A program made the position numbers and the translations under genes. Below are positions 32,677 to 42,823 of a stretch of DNA of 61,742 nucleotides, one piece after another. Position 1 is the stretch's first letter, and every line of letters starts with the position of its first letter. The stretch is taken from contig JABIGM010000027.1 of assembly GCA_018650165.1 (NCBI GenBank), positions 1-61,742 on the forward strand. The letters are read 5' to 3'. The notes below the pieces were generated by a model. It was not told the DNA's origin. It ran no database searches and saw nothing but the letters and a program-made list of their open reading frames with translations. The stretch is from Methanobacteriota archaeon. Its GTDB lineage: Archaea > Thermoplasmatota > Poseidoniia > Poseidoniales > Poseidoniaceae.

Positions 32677-33651
32677 TTAGATTGCATCGGTAGCAATAAC
32701 CAATTCTCTAGCAATACTGACTTCTCCCATGGAATGACCAGCATCTGGAACTATCACTAAATTGCTCTTTGGTAATGCTTTATGTAATTCCCAAGCGCTT
32801 TTTGCTGGACATACAACGTCATATCTTCCTTGAACGATTACCGTTGGGATATTTTCAACCTTAGATGAATTATTGAGAATATATGATTCCTCCACGAAAA
32901 TTGCATTGATGAAATAATGGCATTCTATCCTTGCAAAGGCTACAGCGAAATCTAAATCTTCGGCTTTATCAAGATACTCCGGGTCGGGAAATAGGCGACT
33001 AGTTGCCATTTCCCAACGAGTCCATTCTCTAGCTGCCGCTCTACGAATTTCTACATCATCATCTGTCAATCGAGAATAATATGCTTCTATCAAATCATGC
33101 TGTTCTGCCACAGGAATATGGTCGCGATATGAATCGAATGCATCGGGAAAAATATGGCTAGCGCCATCTTGGTAGAACCAATGAAGTTCACTCTTCCTGC
33201 ACATAAAAATTCCACGCAGAACCAAACTCTGAGCTCTTTCGGGATGGTTTTGAGCGTATATTAAAGCCAAAGTAGAACCCCATGAGCCACCGAATACATG
33301 CCACTTTTCAATTGCAAAATGTTGTCTTAGCATTTCCAAATCTGAGACCGAGGCATGTGTATTGTTATCCTCTAATTCGGCGTATGGTGTAGATTGCCCA
33401 CAACCACGCTGATCGAATTGTATAATGTCAAATTTACTTGGGTCAAAATATCGTCGATATGAGGGGTGGCTACCGCCGCCTGGTCCGCCGTGGATTACGA
33501 TAACAGGGATTCCATCAGGGTTGCCAGCCCGCTCCCATGCAATTGTATGTAATTCCGTGACTTTGAGAAAGCCAGTAGTATGTGCTTCGATTTCAGGGTA
33601 AAGTACCTCGTCGATGCTTTGTGAAGTTAGTTGCATAATTCGTGCACCCAT
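32677..33651 (-). CDS. pip: prolyl aminopeptidase (proline iminopeptidase, S33)
   Basis: This 324-residue cytoplasmic alpha/beta-hydrolase peptidase removes N-terminal proline from peptides. VIVIHGGPGGGSHPSYRRYFDPSKFDIIQFDQRGCGQSTP is the diagnostic S33 block (HGGPG, DQRGcG.S.P). HVFGGSWGSTLALIYAQNHPE is the nucleophile elbow with catalytic Ser. VIVQGRYDVVCP carries the Asp and VIVPDAGHSMGE the His. The length is the usual ~315. An internal ATG (MQLTSQ, 33636) is an alternative start and would leave more room for promoters, since the divergent methyltransferase frame opens only 10 bp from 33651. Confidence 0.93.
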   Translation of the reverse strand: MGARIMQLTSQSIDEVLYPEIEAHTTGFLKVTELHTIAWERAGNPDGIPVIVIHGGPGGGSHPSYRRYFDPSKFDIIQFDQRGCGQSTPYAELEDNNTHASVSDLEMLRQHFAIEKWHVFGGSWGSTLALIYAQNHPERAQSLVLRGIFMCRKSELHWFYQDGASHIFPDAFDSYRDHIPVAEQHDLIEAYYSRLTDDDVEIRRAAAREWTRWEMATSRLFPDPEYLDKAEDLDFAVAFARIECHYFINAIFVEESYILNNSSKVENIPTVIVQGRYDVVCPAKSAWELHKALPKSNLVIVPDAGHSMGEVSIARELVIATDAI

Positions 33652-33714
33652 TCCTAGAACATGTTCCTTTCGATAGACACACGGTTTATTGACGGAGTTG
33701 GCTTCGACCGGTTT

Positions 33715-34350
33715 ATGAATCTACAATCCGCAACTGATGTGTTCTCACAGTGGGCACTAATTGGAAAGGATGAGGGGATGGAGCGTGGCCATGCACCATC
33801 GGTAAAAGCAATGCTAGAACTGGCTTTGCCGCAAGTAAAAAACGATTTTTCTGCAATTGATTTAGGGTGTGGTAATGGATGGGTCACTCGAATGTTATCT
33901 GAACTTGGAGCTTCACACAGCGAAGGTGTAGATGGGGCTTTAGAGATGATAAGCAAAGCAAAGGACATTGATTCGGCTAATCTTTATTCACATGGATTAC
34001 TTCCTGAATGGAAGCCAAACAGAAGGTTCGATTTAGTTCATACAATGGAATTTCTTTACTACCTTGAAGACCCTGTGAAAATGATTTCAATAATTCATGA
34101 CCAATGGCTTGAATCGGGCGGAATACTGGTTGCTGGAGTTGACCATTATCTCGAGCATGAAGAGTCTCTAACTTGGCCAGAACATGTCGGTGTTCACATG
34201 ACAACTATGTCGATTGCTCAATGGACTGATGCTATGGAGAAAGCAGGATTTACCAATATCGAAATTCACCAAGTTGCCGCTAAGGATGATTTTCCTGGGA
34301 CGTTGGTCGTGCTGGGCCGGTCTTCTCGGGTTCAGGACCACACAGTTTGA
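33715..34350 (+). CDS. class I SAM-dependent methyltransferase
   Basis: This ~211-residue Rossmann-fold methyltransferase reads FSAIDLGCGNGWVTRMLSELGASHSEGVDGALEMISKA, which covers motif I (DLGCGNGW) and the acidic residue of motif II (EGVDGA). RFDLVHTMEFLYYLEDPVKMI is motif IV-V and WLESGGILVAGVDHYLEHEE follows as motif VI. The acceptor is unknown (small molecule or protein). The track's start is ATG 33661; ATG 33715 (MNLQSATDVFSQWALIGKDEG) looks like a more natural N-terminus and leaves a promoter gap to pip. Its 3' end overlaps the end of the convergent AddA-like gene by 71 bp. Confidence 0.82.
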   Translation: MNLQSATDVFSQWALIGKDEGMERGHAPSVKAMLELALPQVKNDFSAIDLGCGNGWVTRMLSELGASHSEGVDGALEMISKAKDIDSANLYSHGLLPEWKPNRRFDLVHTMEFLYYLEDPVKMISIIHDQWLESGGILVAGVDHYLEHEESLTWPEHVGVHMTTMSIAQWTDAMEKAGFTNIEIHQVAAKDDFPGTLVVLGRSSRVQDHTV

Positions 34351-37300
34351 TGTCGCCACTGTGGTAAGGACATTTGTAACATGTTTCTTTTTCGGCCATT
34401 GGTAATTTGCTTGGCGCTTCGGATTCTTCGCCCATAGCAGCAGTTTCTCCCATCCATTTGACCAGTGAATCAAGATCTTTTTTCGCCTTTTCGTAATCAT
34501 CATCGGTCATTCGAATCATACGGCCGGAAGCAGATACTTGTATTGCAGGTGGTAGAATCTTCCTACGTGCGTTTTCGGGTTTCAGAGACTCCCCCATTTC
34601 CAACGCACGGCTGTAAAGTGCTAGTTGTAAACGGTGGTCAGCAATAATGTCTTCTTCTGAAGAAGTTGTTGCAAATGGTGATTCAGGGTCCGTGACTTTC
34701 TGTAAAGGATGCCCTTTTTCTAAATCCTCTACATTGAATTTACTAAGGCAACCTGTTGTTTTTGCATCAACAACTTGTAGCCAACCTTGTCCTGATTCAT
34801 CTACGAGAGCCAATACTAGGTCTGCGCGGCCATCAAAAATAGCTGTTATCTTTTCAATAACAGCATTTGGATATGCGCCATTCGGTGTCCATTGATGCCG
34901 ATAACGATCTTTTGGATGATTTTCAATGGTAAAATAAAACGGTAATTCGGTTCGTAATCCTTCGACCTTGTAGCCATCAAATCTCTTGCCAGAAGCAAGT
35001 ATGCCAAGGGCGCCGTTACGAGCTAATTGCCCAAGATGTAACAATCTAGAACGTGTTTTTGCGAGTATTTTTGCATCTGTAATGCTAGACTGTGCCATAA
35101 CCTGTTCAACAGTATCTTCATCTGTTAACTTGTCTCCTTGTTTTTGAATCCATAATTGCTCTAGATTTCCGGCTTCTGAACCGGGGTTTGGTAAACCAAT
35201 TTCCAAAAGACGGTGGAAAAGAGAACCGAATTCTGTTGCAGATGGCCATTCTGTAATTTCTTCATTGACAGAAAGTAGTTCGAACCTTTCTGCTCGCCAA
35301 TTTAATTGTGAAGATAACCAATGACGACGCTTGCATGAATCTGCAACATCTAATCCATGCGAAGTCATAGAAACTGTGAAATTTGCAATTCGTGGCTCGA
35401 TTACAGGAGGCTTTGAGTGTGATTTTTTAGCATTCTCTAATCTTAATTCCCAAGATTGAAGAACGGATGAATTTGTCGAATCATCAAAGCAATCAGGGTG
35501 ATGGAAAATCGATATCGAATTTAACCCCATTATTTGAGAATCTTTGAACAAATCTGCAGGTTTGAGGTTTAGTGTTTTTCCTGTCTGGTCGATACCGCCC
35601 TTAGACCATACGCCATCTGTGTTGCCGGCTTCTATACTTGAATGAGCCAGACCGTCTAGGAACATTGTTCCATGTGTTGGAATGCTTCCACTTCGTTTGA
35701 CCTCGATTGATTTATTGTCCTTGGCCATTTTCACGCCTTTAGGGCCACCTACCAGAATTAATCTGTCTCTGGCCCTTGTTAGTGCAACATAAAATTGGCG
35801 TCTGCGCTCGGCTCCTGATTGTGCAATCTCGAATAATTTTGCAAGAGTGTATAACCCGCTTTCGGGGTTACCCTTGTGCCCTTTCCAAGGGTTGATTTTA
35901 CCTGCAATAATATCTGGAGTAACTAGGACGCTATCGACAGAGGTATCTTTAGTTCCTGTTTTGAAAATATCCCATGCGATTACAATAGGGGCTTCGAGGC
36001 CTTTTGAACCATGGATAGTCATAATCTGCACAGCGCCTGCTGCTCCATCTGATTGGCTTTGAAGCGCATCTTTTCCTAAATCCCCAATTTCACACATTCT
36101 TGAATATATGAGTGAAGGATCTGCCCCTAAACTGTCTGAAAGATTTTGATACAGAGTTAACCAATTCTCAACATCTTGTCGGTCTCCTTCTCGAGGGTAA
36201 GCGTACAGTAAATCAGAGTGGTCAATCATGGTCTTTATCGAGCTCATGAAATCACCGTTTTCAGAAAGGTGTTTTACCCTTACAAGCAATTGTTTTATTG
36301 CCTCATTTGGAGCCGAATTAATCAACAATTGAAGTTGATTACCGTATTTATCCGCTGAAACTTTTGGCGTAAGAGTGGCGATAAGTGACTTATCTTCTAG
36401 GCCAACAAATACTGAACGCCCAACAGCCAGAGCCGCTCCCCTGTCACGAGGTGAAATCAATAATCTGAGGAGGGCCATTAACGGCCTAACTACAGGCCGT
36501 TGCATTAGATATCCCTGCTTATCAGCGACTACCGGAATCCCATGGTCCTCTAACGCTTTCATGATTGTTGGGATTCTACTTCTTGCTGAAACTAATATCA
36601 AAATATCTTGGGGCAGAATCCCTTCTCGATTCTCTTTCACATCTAACCACTTATCGTCAGTAGTATCCTTAATTCTAACACGGCCGCCATTTAGCAATGA
36701 TGCTATCCTTTTTGCCATCAAATCTGCAGCTAACTCTCTATCTTCTGAATCCTCATCTGTAAAATGATTTATCGGTTTTTTCATATCTTGGGGCCGGTCT
36801 TTCAGACTCAACCTCGTGGGAAGAATCCATTCTAGTGCGGGCTTTTTATCAGATTCGCGACTTGGCGTCAAGTCTTGTGCAGCGGCGTGCCAAGGTCCTG
36901 GTAAACTATGATGCCGTTCAGAGAATGTATCATTGAAAATTGAATTCATTGCATTTAGGAGGCCGGGTAATGTTCTATGGTTGGAACGCATATCGATATG
37001 TCCTTCTTTACGCCTTTCAATCGATTGAGTGTCGACTGCATTATCATCATCTGCGAGACCAAATAGATTCCATTCTTCTAACTTTTTACCAGTAGATAAT
37101 ATGCTTGCGGTGGTGAATCCGGTTCCGGACATTGCACGTGGGTCTCTTGCTTTATTTGGTTTCAAAAACTCTTTGATTCGGGGGTCTGCTGCGGCAAACT
37201 CTTCGCGATTCATTCTTCGTATCGCTTCAACTGAAGTTCGCATTACTGTAACCTCTGCCTGGCGGAAACGATATATTGACTGTTTCATATCTCCCACGAT

Positions 37301-39115
37301 ACAGATAGTGGGGTCCCAATCTGAAGCAGGTGGTCTTGGGTCTTCCTTTGATATTTTTCTACGCCCCCATAGCCTTGATAGTAAACGGAAATGTTGAGGG
37401 TTTGTATCTTGATATTCGTCTATAATGAATGCACGGTATTGCCTCCTCAATTCTCTTACAATATCTATACGGCGCATCAAATCATCATGTACTTCTTGAT
37501 TGCTTTTGCTTGCAATAATTGCTTTAGACAAATGTTCATCCAACCAAGGTTCTTCCCCCAAAGAATCCAATGCTTCGATTACCGGAGTGGGATACCAAGT
37601 GCGACAAACCGATGGGCAGCGCGTCAATAGTAAGTCTTCAGCCAATCGAAGCGTATCGTCGTAGTCCTTAACCCCAGCTTGAGATTTCAGACGTGATTGT
37701 ATTTGTCGAACACCTTCATGAACTGTAAATAAATCTTGAATTACTTGTAACTCTAACTCGCTTGTTAACCTCATGTTTTTACTCGGCGGTATTTGGGGAA
37801 TGTCGATATCTAAGCGTATGCGTTGCATATCTGTATCGGGAATCGGGGTGGGATCTTCAAACAAAGGGTTCAGTAAAAACGATGCCTTGCCAAGTTGTCT
37901 GATTAATAACGCACCCGAATTCGCCATTAACTCTCTTACATTAGTTGCTTTTTCTTTTGCCTTTTCAATTATGATAGATTCTATTGCATCAGCAAGTACG
38001 GTATCTCCTGGCTTGAAAATACCTCCGGGCCAACCCCCAGAATTTGGAAGTCGTGCATGGGTAAGTGGTTTGCAATCAATATTACCGAGATTGCCTTCTG
38101 TTGCTATTGAAAGAGATGCAAGGTAAGCCCATTGTAATTTCTCCATCCGAGTAGTTGCTGGTTGGTCACATAAATATTGGACATAACGAAAGCGCGTCAT
38201 TCCTGATGGTGCATCATCGGCGAAAGCGGCTCCTCTCTCAAGCCATGCTTCCTTCCATGCATCAATTGCAGTTCTGAAACTGAGATACCAAGCGTCAATG
38301 ATATCCTCGACTGGCTCGATAAACAATCTATCAAATATGGATATATCAATCGAAGTTCCTTTGAATCCAATTTTTCTGCGTGCTTCTTCGACGAATAATG
38401 AACGCTTCATCATAACTTGGACTAATTCGGATGCTGAAAATTGGCCTCCCAACAGTATCGAGAGGCGATCTCTTGCTTGTAGGAATGATTCAATGTCGCC
38501 CTGCATTCCAACCTCTATTCCATGTATTCCGTGTTGTAGCCTCCACGCTATTCGAATAGATTCCTCTCGTAATAATGCTGAAGAATGTTCGTCAATTTGT
38601 TCCATTGCAGGGTCATCGCAAACCAAACCAATCCAAGGAGATACAACAGACGAGAGGAAGGAATCAATTGTCGAAATTGGAGCGTCGTCCACAAGAGAAA
38701 GGAGCATTGCTACGTCGCCTTGGCTACGCAAGCGAGGGTCATAGATACCTTCAGTGTCGCCTTTAGCAGGAGAGGTCGAACGAAGTTTAGCGATAAGTCG
38801 GCGAATTCGCCCTTTGAGTTCGGCTGCAGCTTTCCTAGTGAATGTGATGGCTACTGTTTCAGTAGGAAGTAGCCCCGGCCATTCAGGTAATGATGTACGA
38901 TCTTTGCTTGGGCATCTAATTTTCCCAATTCCGCTAATTGATGTGCGGGGTGGGGTTGGAAGCAAAAGGGTCGCTCTCTGCTGACTCGAAAGTAAATGTT
39001 GGACATACCTATGTGCCATAACAGTGGTTTTTCCAGTACCCGCCCCAGCGTCTAGAGCGATGTGCCTATCGATATCTAACCCCAAACGTTGTGAACGATT
39101 TAATTCCATTACCAT
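34280..39115 (-). CDS. AddA-like UvrD-family helicase-nuclease with Fe-S cysteines
   Basis: This 1611-residue protein is an SF1A helicase fused to a RecB-type nuclease. Motifs are ALDAGAGTGKTTVMAHRY (Walker A, ~25), VAITFTRKAAAELKGRIR (Ia), RAFIIDEYQDTNPQHFRLLSRLW (motif II, ~562), CIVGDMKQSIYRFRQAE (III), IMTIHGSKGLEAPIVIAW (V, ~1035) and FYVALTRARDRLILV (VI, ~1108). The nuclease reads DGRADLVLALVDESGQGWLQVVDAKTTG (~1450) and HRLQLALYSRALE (~1498). SCKRRHWLSS (~1315) plus CYKCPYHSGDIKLC (~1580) supply four Cys, the AddB/Cas4-like Fe-S staple. AddAB resects DNA ends for recombination. AddB-like lies upstream with a TAATG junction. Such a pair is rare in archaea. The last Cys codon is inside the overlap with the methyltransferase gene. 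Confidence 0.88.
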   Translation of the reverse strand: MVMELNRSQRLGLDIDRHIALDAGAGTGKTTVMAHRYVQHLLSSQQRATLLLPTPPRTSISGIGKIRCPSKDRTSLPEWPGLLPTETVAITFTRKAAAELKGRIRRLIAKLRSTSPAKGDTEGIYDPRLRSQGDVAMLLSLVDDAPISTIDSFLSSVVSPWIGLVCDDPAMEQIDEHSSALLREESIRIAWRLQHGIHGIEVGMQGDIESFLQARDRLSILLGGQFSASELVQVMMKRSLFVEEARRKIGFKGTSIDISIFDRLFIEPVEDIIDAWYLSFRTAIDAWKEAWLERGAAFADDAPSGMTRFRYVQYLCDQPATTRMEKLQWAYLASLSIATEGNLGNIDCKPLTHARLPNSGGWPGGIFKPGDTVLADAIESIIIEKAKEKATNVRELMANSGALLIRQLGKASFLLNPLFEDPTPIPDTDMQRIRLDIDIPQIPPSKNMRLTSELELQVIQDLFTVHEGVRQIQSRLKSQAGVKDYDDTLRLAEDLLLTRCPSVCRTWYPTPVIEALDSLGEEPWLDEHLSKAIIASKSNQEVHDDLMRRIDIVRELRRQYRAFIIDEYQDTNPQHFRLLSRLWGRRKISKEDPRPPASDWDPTICIVGDMKQSIYRFRQAEVTVMRTSVEAIRRMNREEFAAADPRIKEFLKPNKARDPRAMSGTGFTTASILSTGKKLEEWNLFGLADDDNAVDTQSIERRKEGHIDMRSNHRTLPGLLNAMNSIFNDTFSERHHSLPGPWHAAAQDLTPSRESDKKPALEWILPTRLSLKDRPQDMKKPINHFTDEDSEDRELAADLMAKRIASLLNGGRVRIKDTTDDKWLDVKENREGILPQDILILVSARSRIPTIMKALEDHGIPVVADKQGYLMQRPVVRPLMALLRLLISPRDRGAALAVGRSVFVGLEDKSLIATLTPKVSADKYGNQLQLLINSAPNEAIKQLLVRVKHLSENGDFMSSIKTMIDHSDLLYAYPREGDRQDVENWLTLYQNLSDSLGADPSLIYSRMCEIGDLGKDALQSQSDGAAGAVQIMTIHGSKGLEAPIVIAWDIFKTGTKDTSVDSVLVTPDIIAGKINPWKGHKGNPESGLYTLAKLFEIAQSGAERRRQFYVALTRARDRLILVGGPKGVKMAKDNKSIEVKRSGSIPTHGTMFLDGLAHSSIEAGNTDGVWSKGGIDQTGKTLNLKPADLFKDSQIMGLNSISIFHHPDCFDDSTNSSVLQSWELRLENAKKSHSKPPVIEPRIANFTVSMTSHGLDVADSCKRRHWLSSQLNWRAERFELLSVNEEITEWPSATEFGSLFHRLLEIGLPNPGSEAGNLEQLWIQKQGDKLTDEDTVEQVMAQSSITDAKILAKTRSRLLHLGQLARNGALGILASGKRFDGYKVEGLRTELPFYFTIENHPKDRYRHQWTPNGAYPNAVIEKITAIFDGRADLVLALVDESGQGWLQVVDAKTTGCLSKFNVEDLEKGHPLQKVTDPESPFATTSSEEDIIADHRLQLALYSRALEMGESLKPENARRKILPPAIQVSASGRMIRMTDDDYEKAKKDLDSLVKWMGETAAMGEESEAPSKLPMAEKETCYKCPYHSGDIKLCGPEPEKTGPARPTSQENHP

Positions 39116-42100
39116 CCACTCTCCTGTTTGCTAGGGCAAGCATCACTAATTTTACAAAAAGAGCAACTTCCCGATGGTTGCGGGTCGATTCTTCCTAATT
39201 TTGCATTGCTAATGACACGAAGTGCCGTGGTTATTCTTTCTCGCATCCAAGCCCTGAAAGCATTCGATTTTATTTCACCCGGTTTTTCATCGGGCAAACG
39301 GTATTGGGTATGTGTAAACGTACTTATTTCTCCAATCTTTAGAGTAGAACAATGCTCTACAAATTCGGGGTCTAATTCAATGTGAGCTTGAGTTTCGAGC
39401 CCTACTTGAGTCGCCCCCACTCCAATCACTCTATCCCCGGGATTTGCTACTTCCCAAGCACGCGCATAGAGGGCGAGTTGTAACTCTTCAAAAATTGCTT
39501 TTTTGTGACGTTCGTCGTCGTTATTATCTTTTGAGCCATCTCGAGATTTGATATCTCTGATTACGACAAATCTCTTGGCAGATGGCGGATTTTTTAATTC
39601 GAAATCTAATGGAATTACTTCGGCTGCTTTAGGATTAAGTAATTCAGGCTTCACTAGAACTTGGTCTACTCTATCGGCAAGTCCCTTTATGCTGAATTTT
39701 TGTTTCTTACTATCGAGGCCGATTTCTACCGATAGTGTGGCGTTTGTGCCTAATTTCCATTCGCTAGCAATAGGGGCTGCATCGATTAAACCAAAATCAG
39801 AAATTATCATTCTTCCGATTCTTCCGCCAATAGGAATTTGTTCCTTGTGTTCTACCCATTTGAGCCATGTTTCTGGTTCGACTCCGATAAGATCACGGCA
39901 CCTATGAGCAGAAATTCCGTCTCGCCTTTTCATCCAAGGGGCCAATTGTTCAAGTTCACTGAGAGCGACTTGCCATGCTGTATCGCTATTGCTCAATTTG
40001 CCCTTATGCAATGGTTTGGCATCTGTCGAAATTTTATCCTCTACTAAGCCATGATGGCGAAGAAGGGCTTCTTCGATTAGATGAATTATATTTCCTCGAG
40101 TCACATTAGCAATATCTTCTTCCAGTTTTTCGGGCTGGCCCAGATACATATGACCATCATAGAATGCTTGACGGGGGCAATTCAACCATTTCTGAAGTTT
40201 TGATTGCGACCAAACCTCGGGCATATTTGTAAGTTTGATTTCACTTCGTCCTGTGAAAGAATCTAATTCCTTTAGTCCGGTTGAGATAGGAATAAGAGGG
40301 CGGAAATCGATTGGTAGGGTGAATTTTGGAGGCTTATCCTTAGCACTTGTTCGCTTTCCAAGATGGGGCCATTCTTTTTCTTCGCGCCCAGATAAGCCAT
40401 TCTTGATCATTGTTTTAGTTGGTATTAATGAGATGTTTTCCGGACGAATTACTTTGCTACGGTTCTTGAATTGGCGAATCTCATCTTTTGCTAGTGTTTG
40501 GCCTAAGTCGGCGCGTAAAGATTGGTCGTGCAATAATTCCCTTTCAGCAGTCGTAATGATTCCGTTAATATTCAATGGAGAAATTTCTGGCTGACGGTTT
40601 TCAATGGTTGCAAGTCCCGCTCGTTGCTTGGCATCTCTGGCTAGAACTCCATTACGATGGGTACGAACTTTACTACCGATTATTTCCATACTACTAACTT
40701 GATGAAGTAGGCGATTGTTGCCTTTTACGGTTGCATATGCCCAATTGCGATTCGGTGTTTTTGGGTCCCATGACGAATGTGGTATAAATGAGGGGAGATG
40801 GTCGAGAATTTTATTACCACTTTGAGACAAATCACTGTACCATTCATCTAAGGGCCCCGCCAACTCAGTACCCTCTTCTATGCTAGAATTGATTATTATG
40901 ACGGTTTTTGCAGAATTAAGAATGTGGCGCAAGTGATGTCTTCCCATTCTTAGTGGTTCGTCTGGTTTATGAAGTCCTAATTGTAATCGGCTTGAATCAT
41001 CTAGCCAGGGTATTTGGGGGGTTTTCATTGACCAAGATTGTGCATCAATTCCACAGAGGATTATAGTTTCGGCTTCAACTCCGTAGGCTTGCGACGGAGA
41101 TAGAATAGTGAGCCCTTTATCGCTTCCTCTGATTGGAGGTATCTCTGTGTTTTGTGCTAAATTCTTTAGAATATCGCTGAACTCTTCAACTTTAATTTCA
41201 ATATTTTCCTTCAATAGAATACCAAGAGCTGACGTTAGATTTTGGATACCGGGGAGTGTATTGGATTGTACTGAATCTTGAGATTTTAGTTTGTTCCAAT
41301 CTATCTGCTCCAAGCATGAATTATACCAAGAAATGACATCGCCGGGGGTTTCTGGTAAGGGGAGGGTTTCGTGAGATGTACATCCAATAAGTGGTTCTGC
41401 TAGGGCCTTTTTATCCAATTCCGGAAGCAGCGGTGTTTGCCATTTTGCCAAACATGAAATCCACCACAATGTTTCTTCTAATTCTTGCCCGCCGCGTTTT
41501 AGGTCTGTACCTGGGCGTGGTGTTGCTTGCGATAGAATCGCAAGCCATCTCGAGAGTGCCCCTTGGCCCCCAAGAAGGTGAAAACTTCGGGCTATTTCTT
41601 CTAGCACTTTTGGGTGGAGGCGGGGGTGCCATTTTTGTTCAGTCGGGTGCTTTAGATTCCAAAATAGTGGCCATTTCATAGGCAAACTTGTTTGGTTCCA
41701 TAAATCTTTCAATCTGTTTAGTGACCAAGCATCTTCGCCCCTTGAAAGATTGACTAATGCGAGTATTCGGCTAACTGCACCACTCTTTATCGCAAGCGAT
41801 GACGGCTTCGCGAATTTATGTCCAATGGATTCAGAATAGTCTAAGAGTTTGTCTTGTAGATTATCGGGGTCTCCACAAATAACTAGGGTTTCGGTTTCTA
41901 CATCATCAAGTAAACTAATCAAAGCGAGATGTACTCTAGAATTTACTTCACAGAACACTTCATGGACACTAGTGCCCCTTTCATCTCCAATAAGTGAACT
42001 CCAATGTGTTTCGTCTTTGGATTGCCATACATCATGGATAGGAACCCAATTTGGCAAATCATCATTCTTCCTGCATGGCGGTATGTCTAGGATATATTCT

Positions 42101-42816
42101 CCGTGATATCCAAGTCGGTGCGACCCAGGGTTAACCAGTTGGTGCACTCCAGTAAATCGTGATATTTCTTCAAGTATTTTCAATTGAATTTCGTTGAGGC
42201 AGGGTGGATGATCTAGCATTATTATTCCTTCAACATCAGAAATAGTGAATGGGGGTTCTGTCGATGTTTTCAGCCGGTTAAACACAACTCTCTCTAAGCG
42301 GGCTGGGTGAGTTGCATTATCCTCTACCTCTAATTGTTGAATGATTTCATCACAGGTCTTTGCACCGGGATCTTGGTCCCAATTCCATGGATTTTCTAAA
42401 GTTGCCAATTCTTTGTGCAGATTCAGAAGGCGTTTGGTACGAGAGCGGGACCAACGGTGCGTAGGGTGTGGTTGTAGTAAGGGGAATCCGAAATCAGTGG
42501 CAACTGCGGCTAAGGCTCGATGAGTTTTTTCAAATAATATTCCGTCATCATTCAAAACTCGAGGAAGCCTGAGGTCTAAGTGGAGAATTCCATTAAGTCT
42601 CTTTAGAGTTAAATGATGGGTAGTATCAACAGCGGCCCCTTTGCTGTGAGAATGTATTTCCTCTATCACTTGGCTTCGAGCAGCTTCACTTGGGTGAATT
42701 ATCATCAGGCGGCGTCCTTCTAGCAATGCCGCCATTAGCCAATCGGGAAGTGATTTACCGGACGGTGTTGCTTCCATTGAGATGCCAGAGGTTACTTTCA
42801 ATTCACTAATTACCAT
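39109..42816 (-). CDS. AddB-like helicase-fold/nuclease protein with Fe-S cysteines
   Basis: This ~1235-residue protein is the probable partner of the AddA-like protein. The N-terminal half looks like a helicase fold that has lost its ATP site: RRLMIIHPSEAARSQVIEEI stands where a nucleotide strand would be and no GxxxxGK[ST] is present. GLTILSPSQAYGVEAETIILCGID (~residue 575) resembles the AddB/RexB motif before 'lG...g.fP'. The C-terminal nuclease reads VIPLDFELK...RFVVIRDIKSRDG (~1085) and FEELQLALYARAWEV. Cysteines in LQKWLNCPRQAFYDG (~880) and CSFCKISDACPSK (~1222) would bind an Fe-S cluster, as in AddB. The start is ATG 42816, preceded by GAGGAGGTT; the track's TTG 42822 lies within 1 bp of it. 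Confidence 0.8.
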   Translation of the reverse strand: MVISELKVTSGISMEATPSGKSLPDWLMAALLEGRRLMIIHPSEAARSQVIEEIHSHSKGAAVDTTHHLTLKRLNGILHLDLRLPRVLNDDGILFEKTHRALAAVATDFGFPLLQPHPTHRWSRSRTKRLLNLHKELATLENPWNWDQDPGAKTCDEIIQQLEVEDNATHPARLERVVFNRLKTSTEPPFTISDVEGIIMLDHPPCLNEIQLKILEEISRFTGVHQLVNPGSHRLGYHGEYILDIPPCRKNDDLPNWVPIHDVWQSKDETHWSSLIGDERGTSVHEVFCEVNSRVHLALISLLDDVETETLVICGDPDNLQDKLLDYSESIGHKFAKPSSLAIKSGAVSRILALVNLSRGEDAWSLNRLKDLWNQTSLPMKWPLFWNLKHPTEQKWHPRLHPKVLEEIARSFHLLGGQGALSRWLAILSQATPRPGTDLKRGGQELEETLWWISCLAKWQTPLLPELDKKALAEPLIGCTSHETLPLPETPGDVISWYNSCLEQIDWNKLKSQDSVQSNTLPGIQNLTSALGILLKENIEIKVEEFSDILKNLAQNTEIPPIRGSDKGLTILSPSQAYGVEAETIILCGIDAQSWSMKTPQIPWLDDSSRLQLGLHKPDEPLRMGRHHLRHILNSAKTVIIINSSIEEGTELAGPLDEWYSDLSQSGNKILDHLPSFIPHSSWDPKTPNRNWAYATVKGNNRLLHQVSSMEIIGSKVRTHRNGVLARDAKQRAGLATIENRQPEISPLNINGIITTAERELLHDQSLRADLGQTLAKDEIRQFKNRSKVIRPENISLIPTKTMIKNGLSGREEKEWPHLGKRTSAKDKPPKFTLPIDFRPLIPISTGLKELDSFTGRSEIKLTNMPEVWSQSKLQKWLNCPRQAFYDGHMYLGQPEKLEEDIANVTRGNIIHLIEEALLRHHGLVEDKISTDAKPLHKGKLSNSDTAWQVALSELEQLAPWMKRRDGISAHRCRDLIGVEPETWLKWVEHKEQIPIGGRIGRMIISDFGLIDAAPIASEWKLGTNATLSVEIGLDSKKQKFSIKGLADRVDQVLVKPELLNPKAAEVIPLDFELKNPPSAKRFVVIRDIKSRDGSKDNNDDERHKKAIFEELQLALYARAWEVANPGDRVIGVGATQVGLETQAHIELDPEFVEHCSTLKIGEISTFTHTQYRLPDEKPGEIKSNAFRAWMRERITTALRVISNAKLGRIDPQPSGSCSFCKISDACPSKQESGW

Positions 42817-42823
42817 CGGCAAA

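Noticed and set aside
38298-38744. 148-residue plus-strand ORF within the AddA-like gene
   Set aside because: It is antisense to a long conserved helicase region, and its codon composition is atypical.
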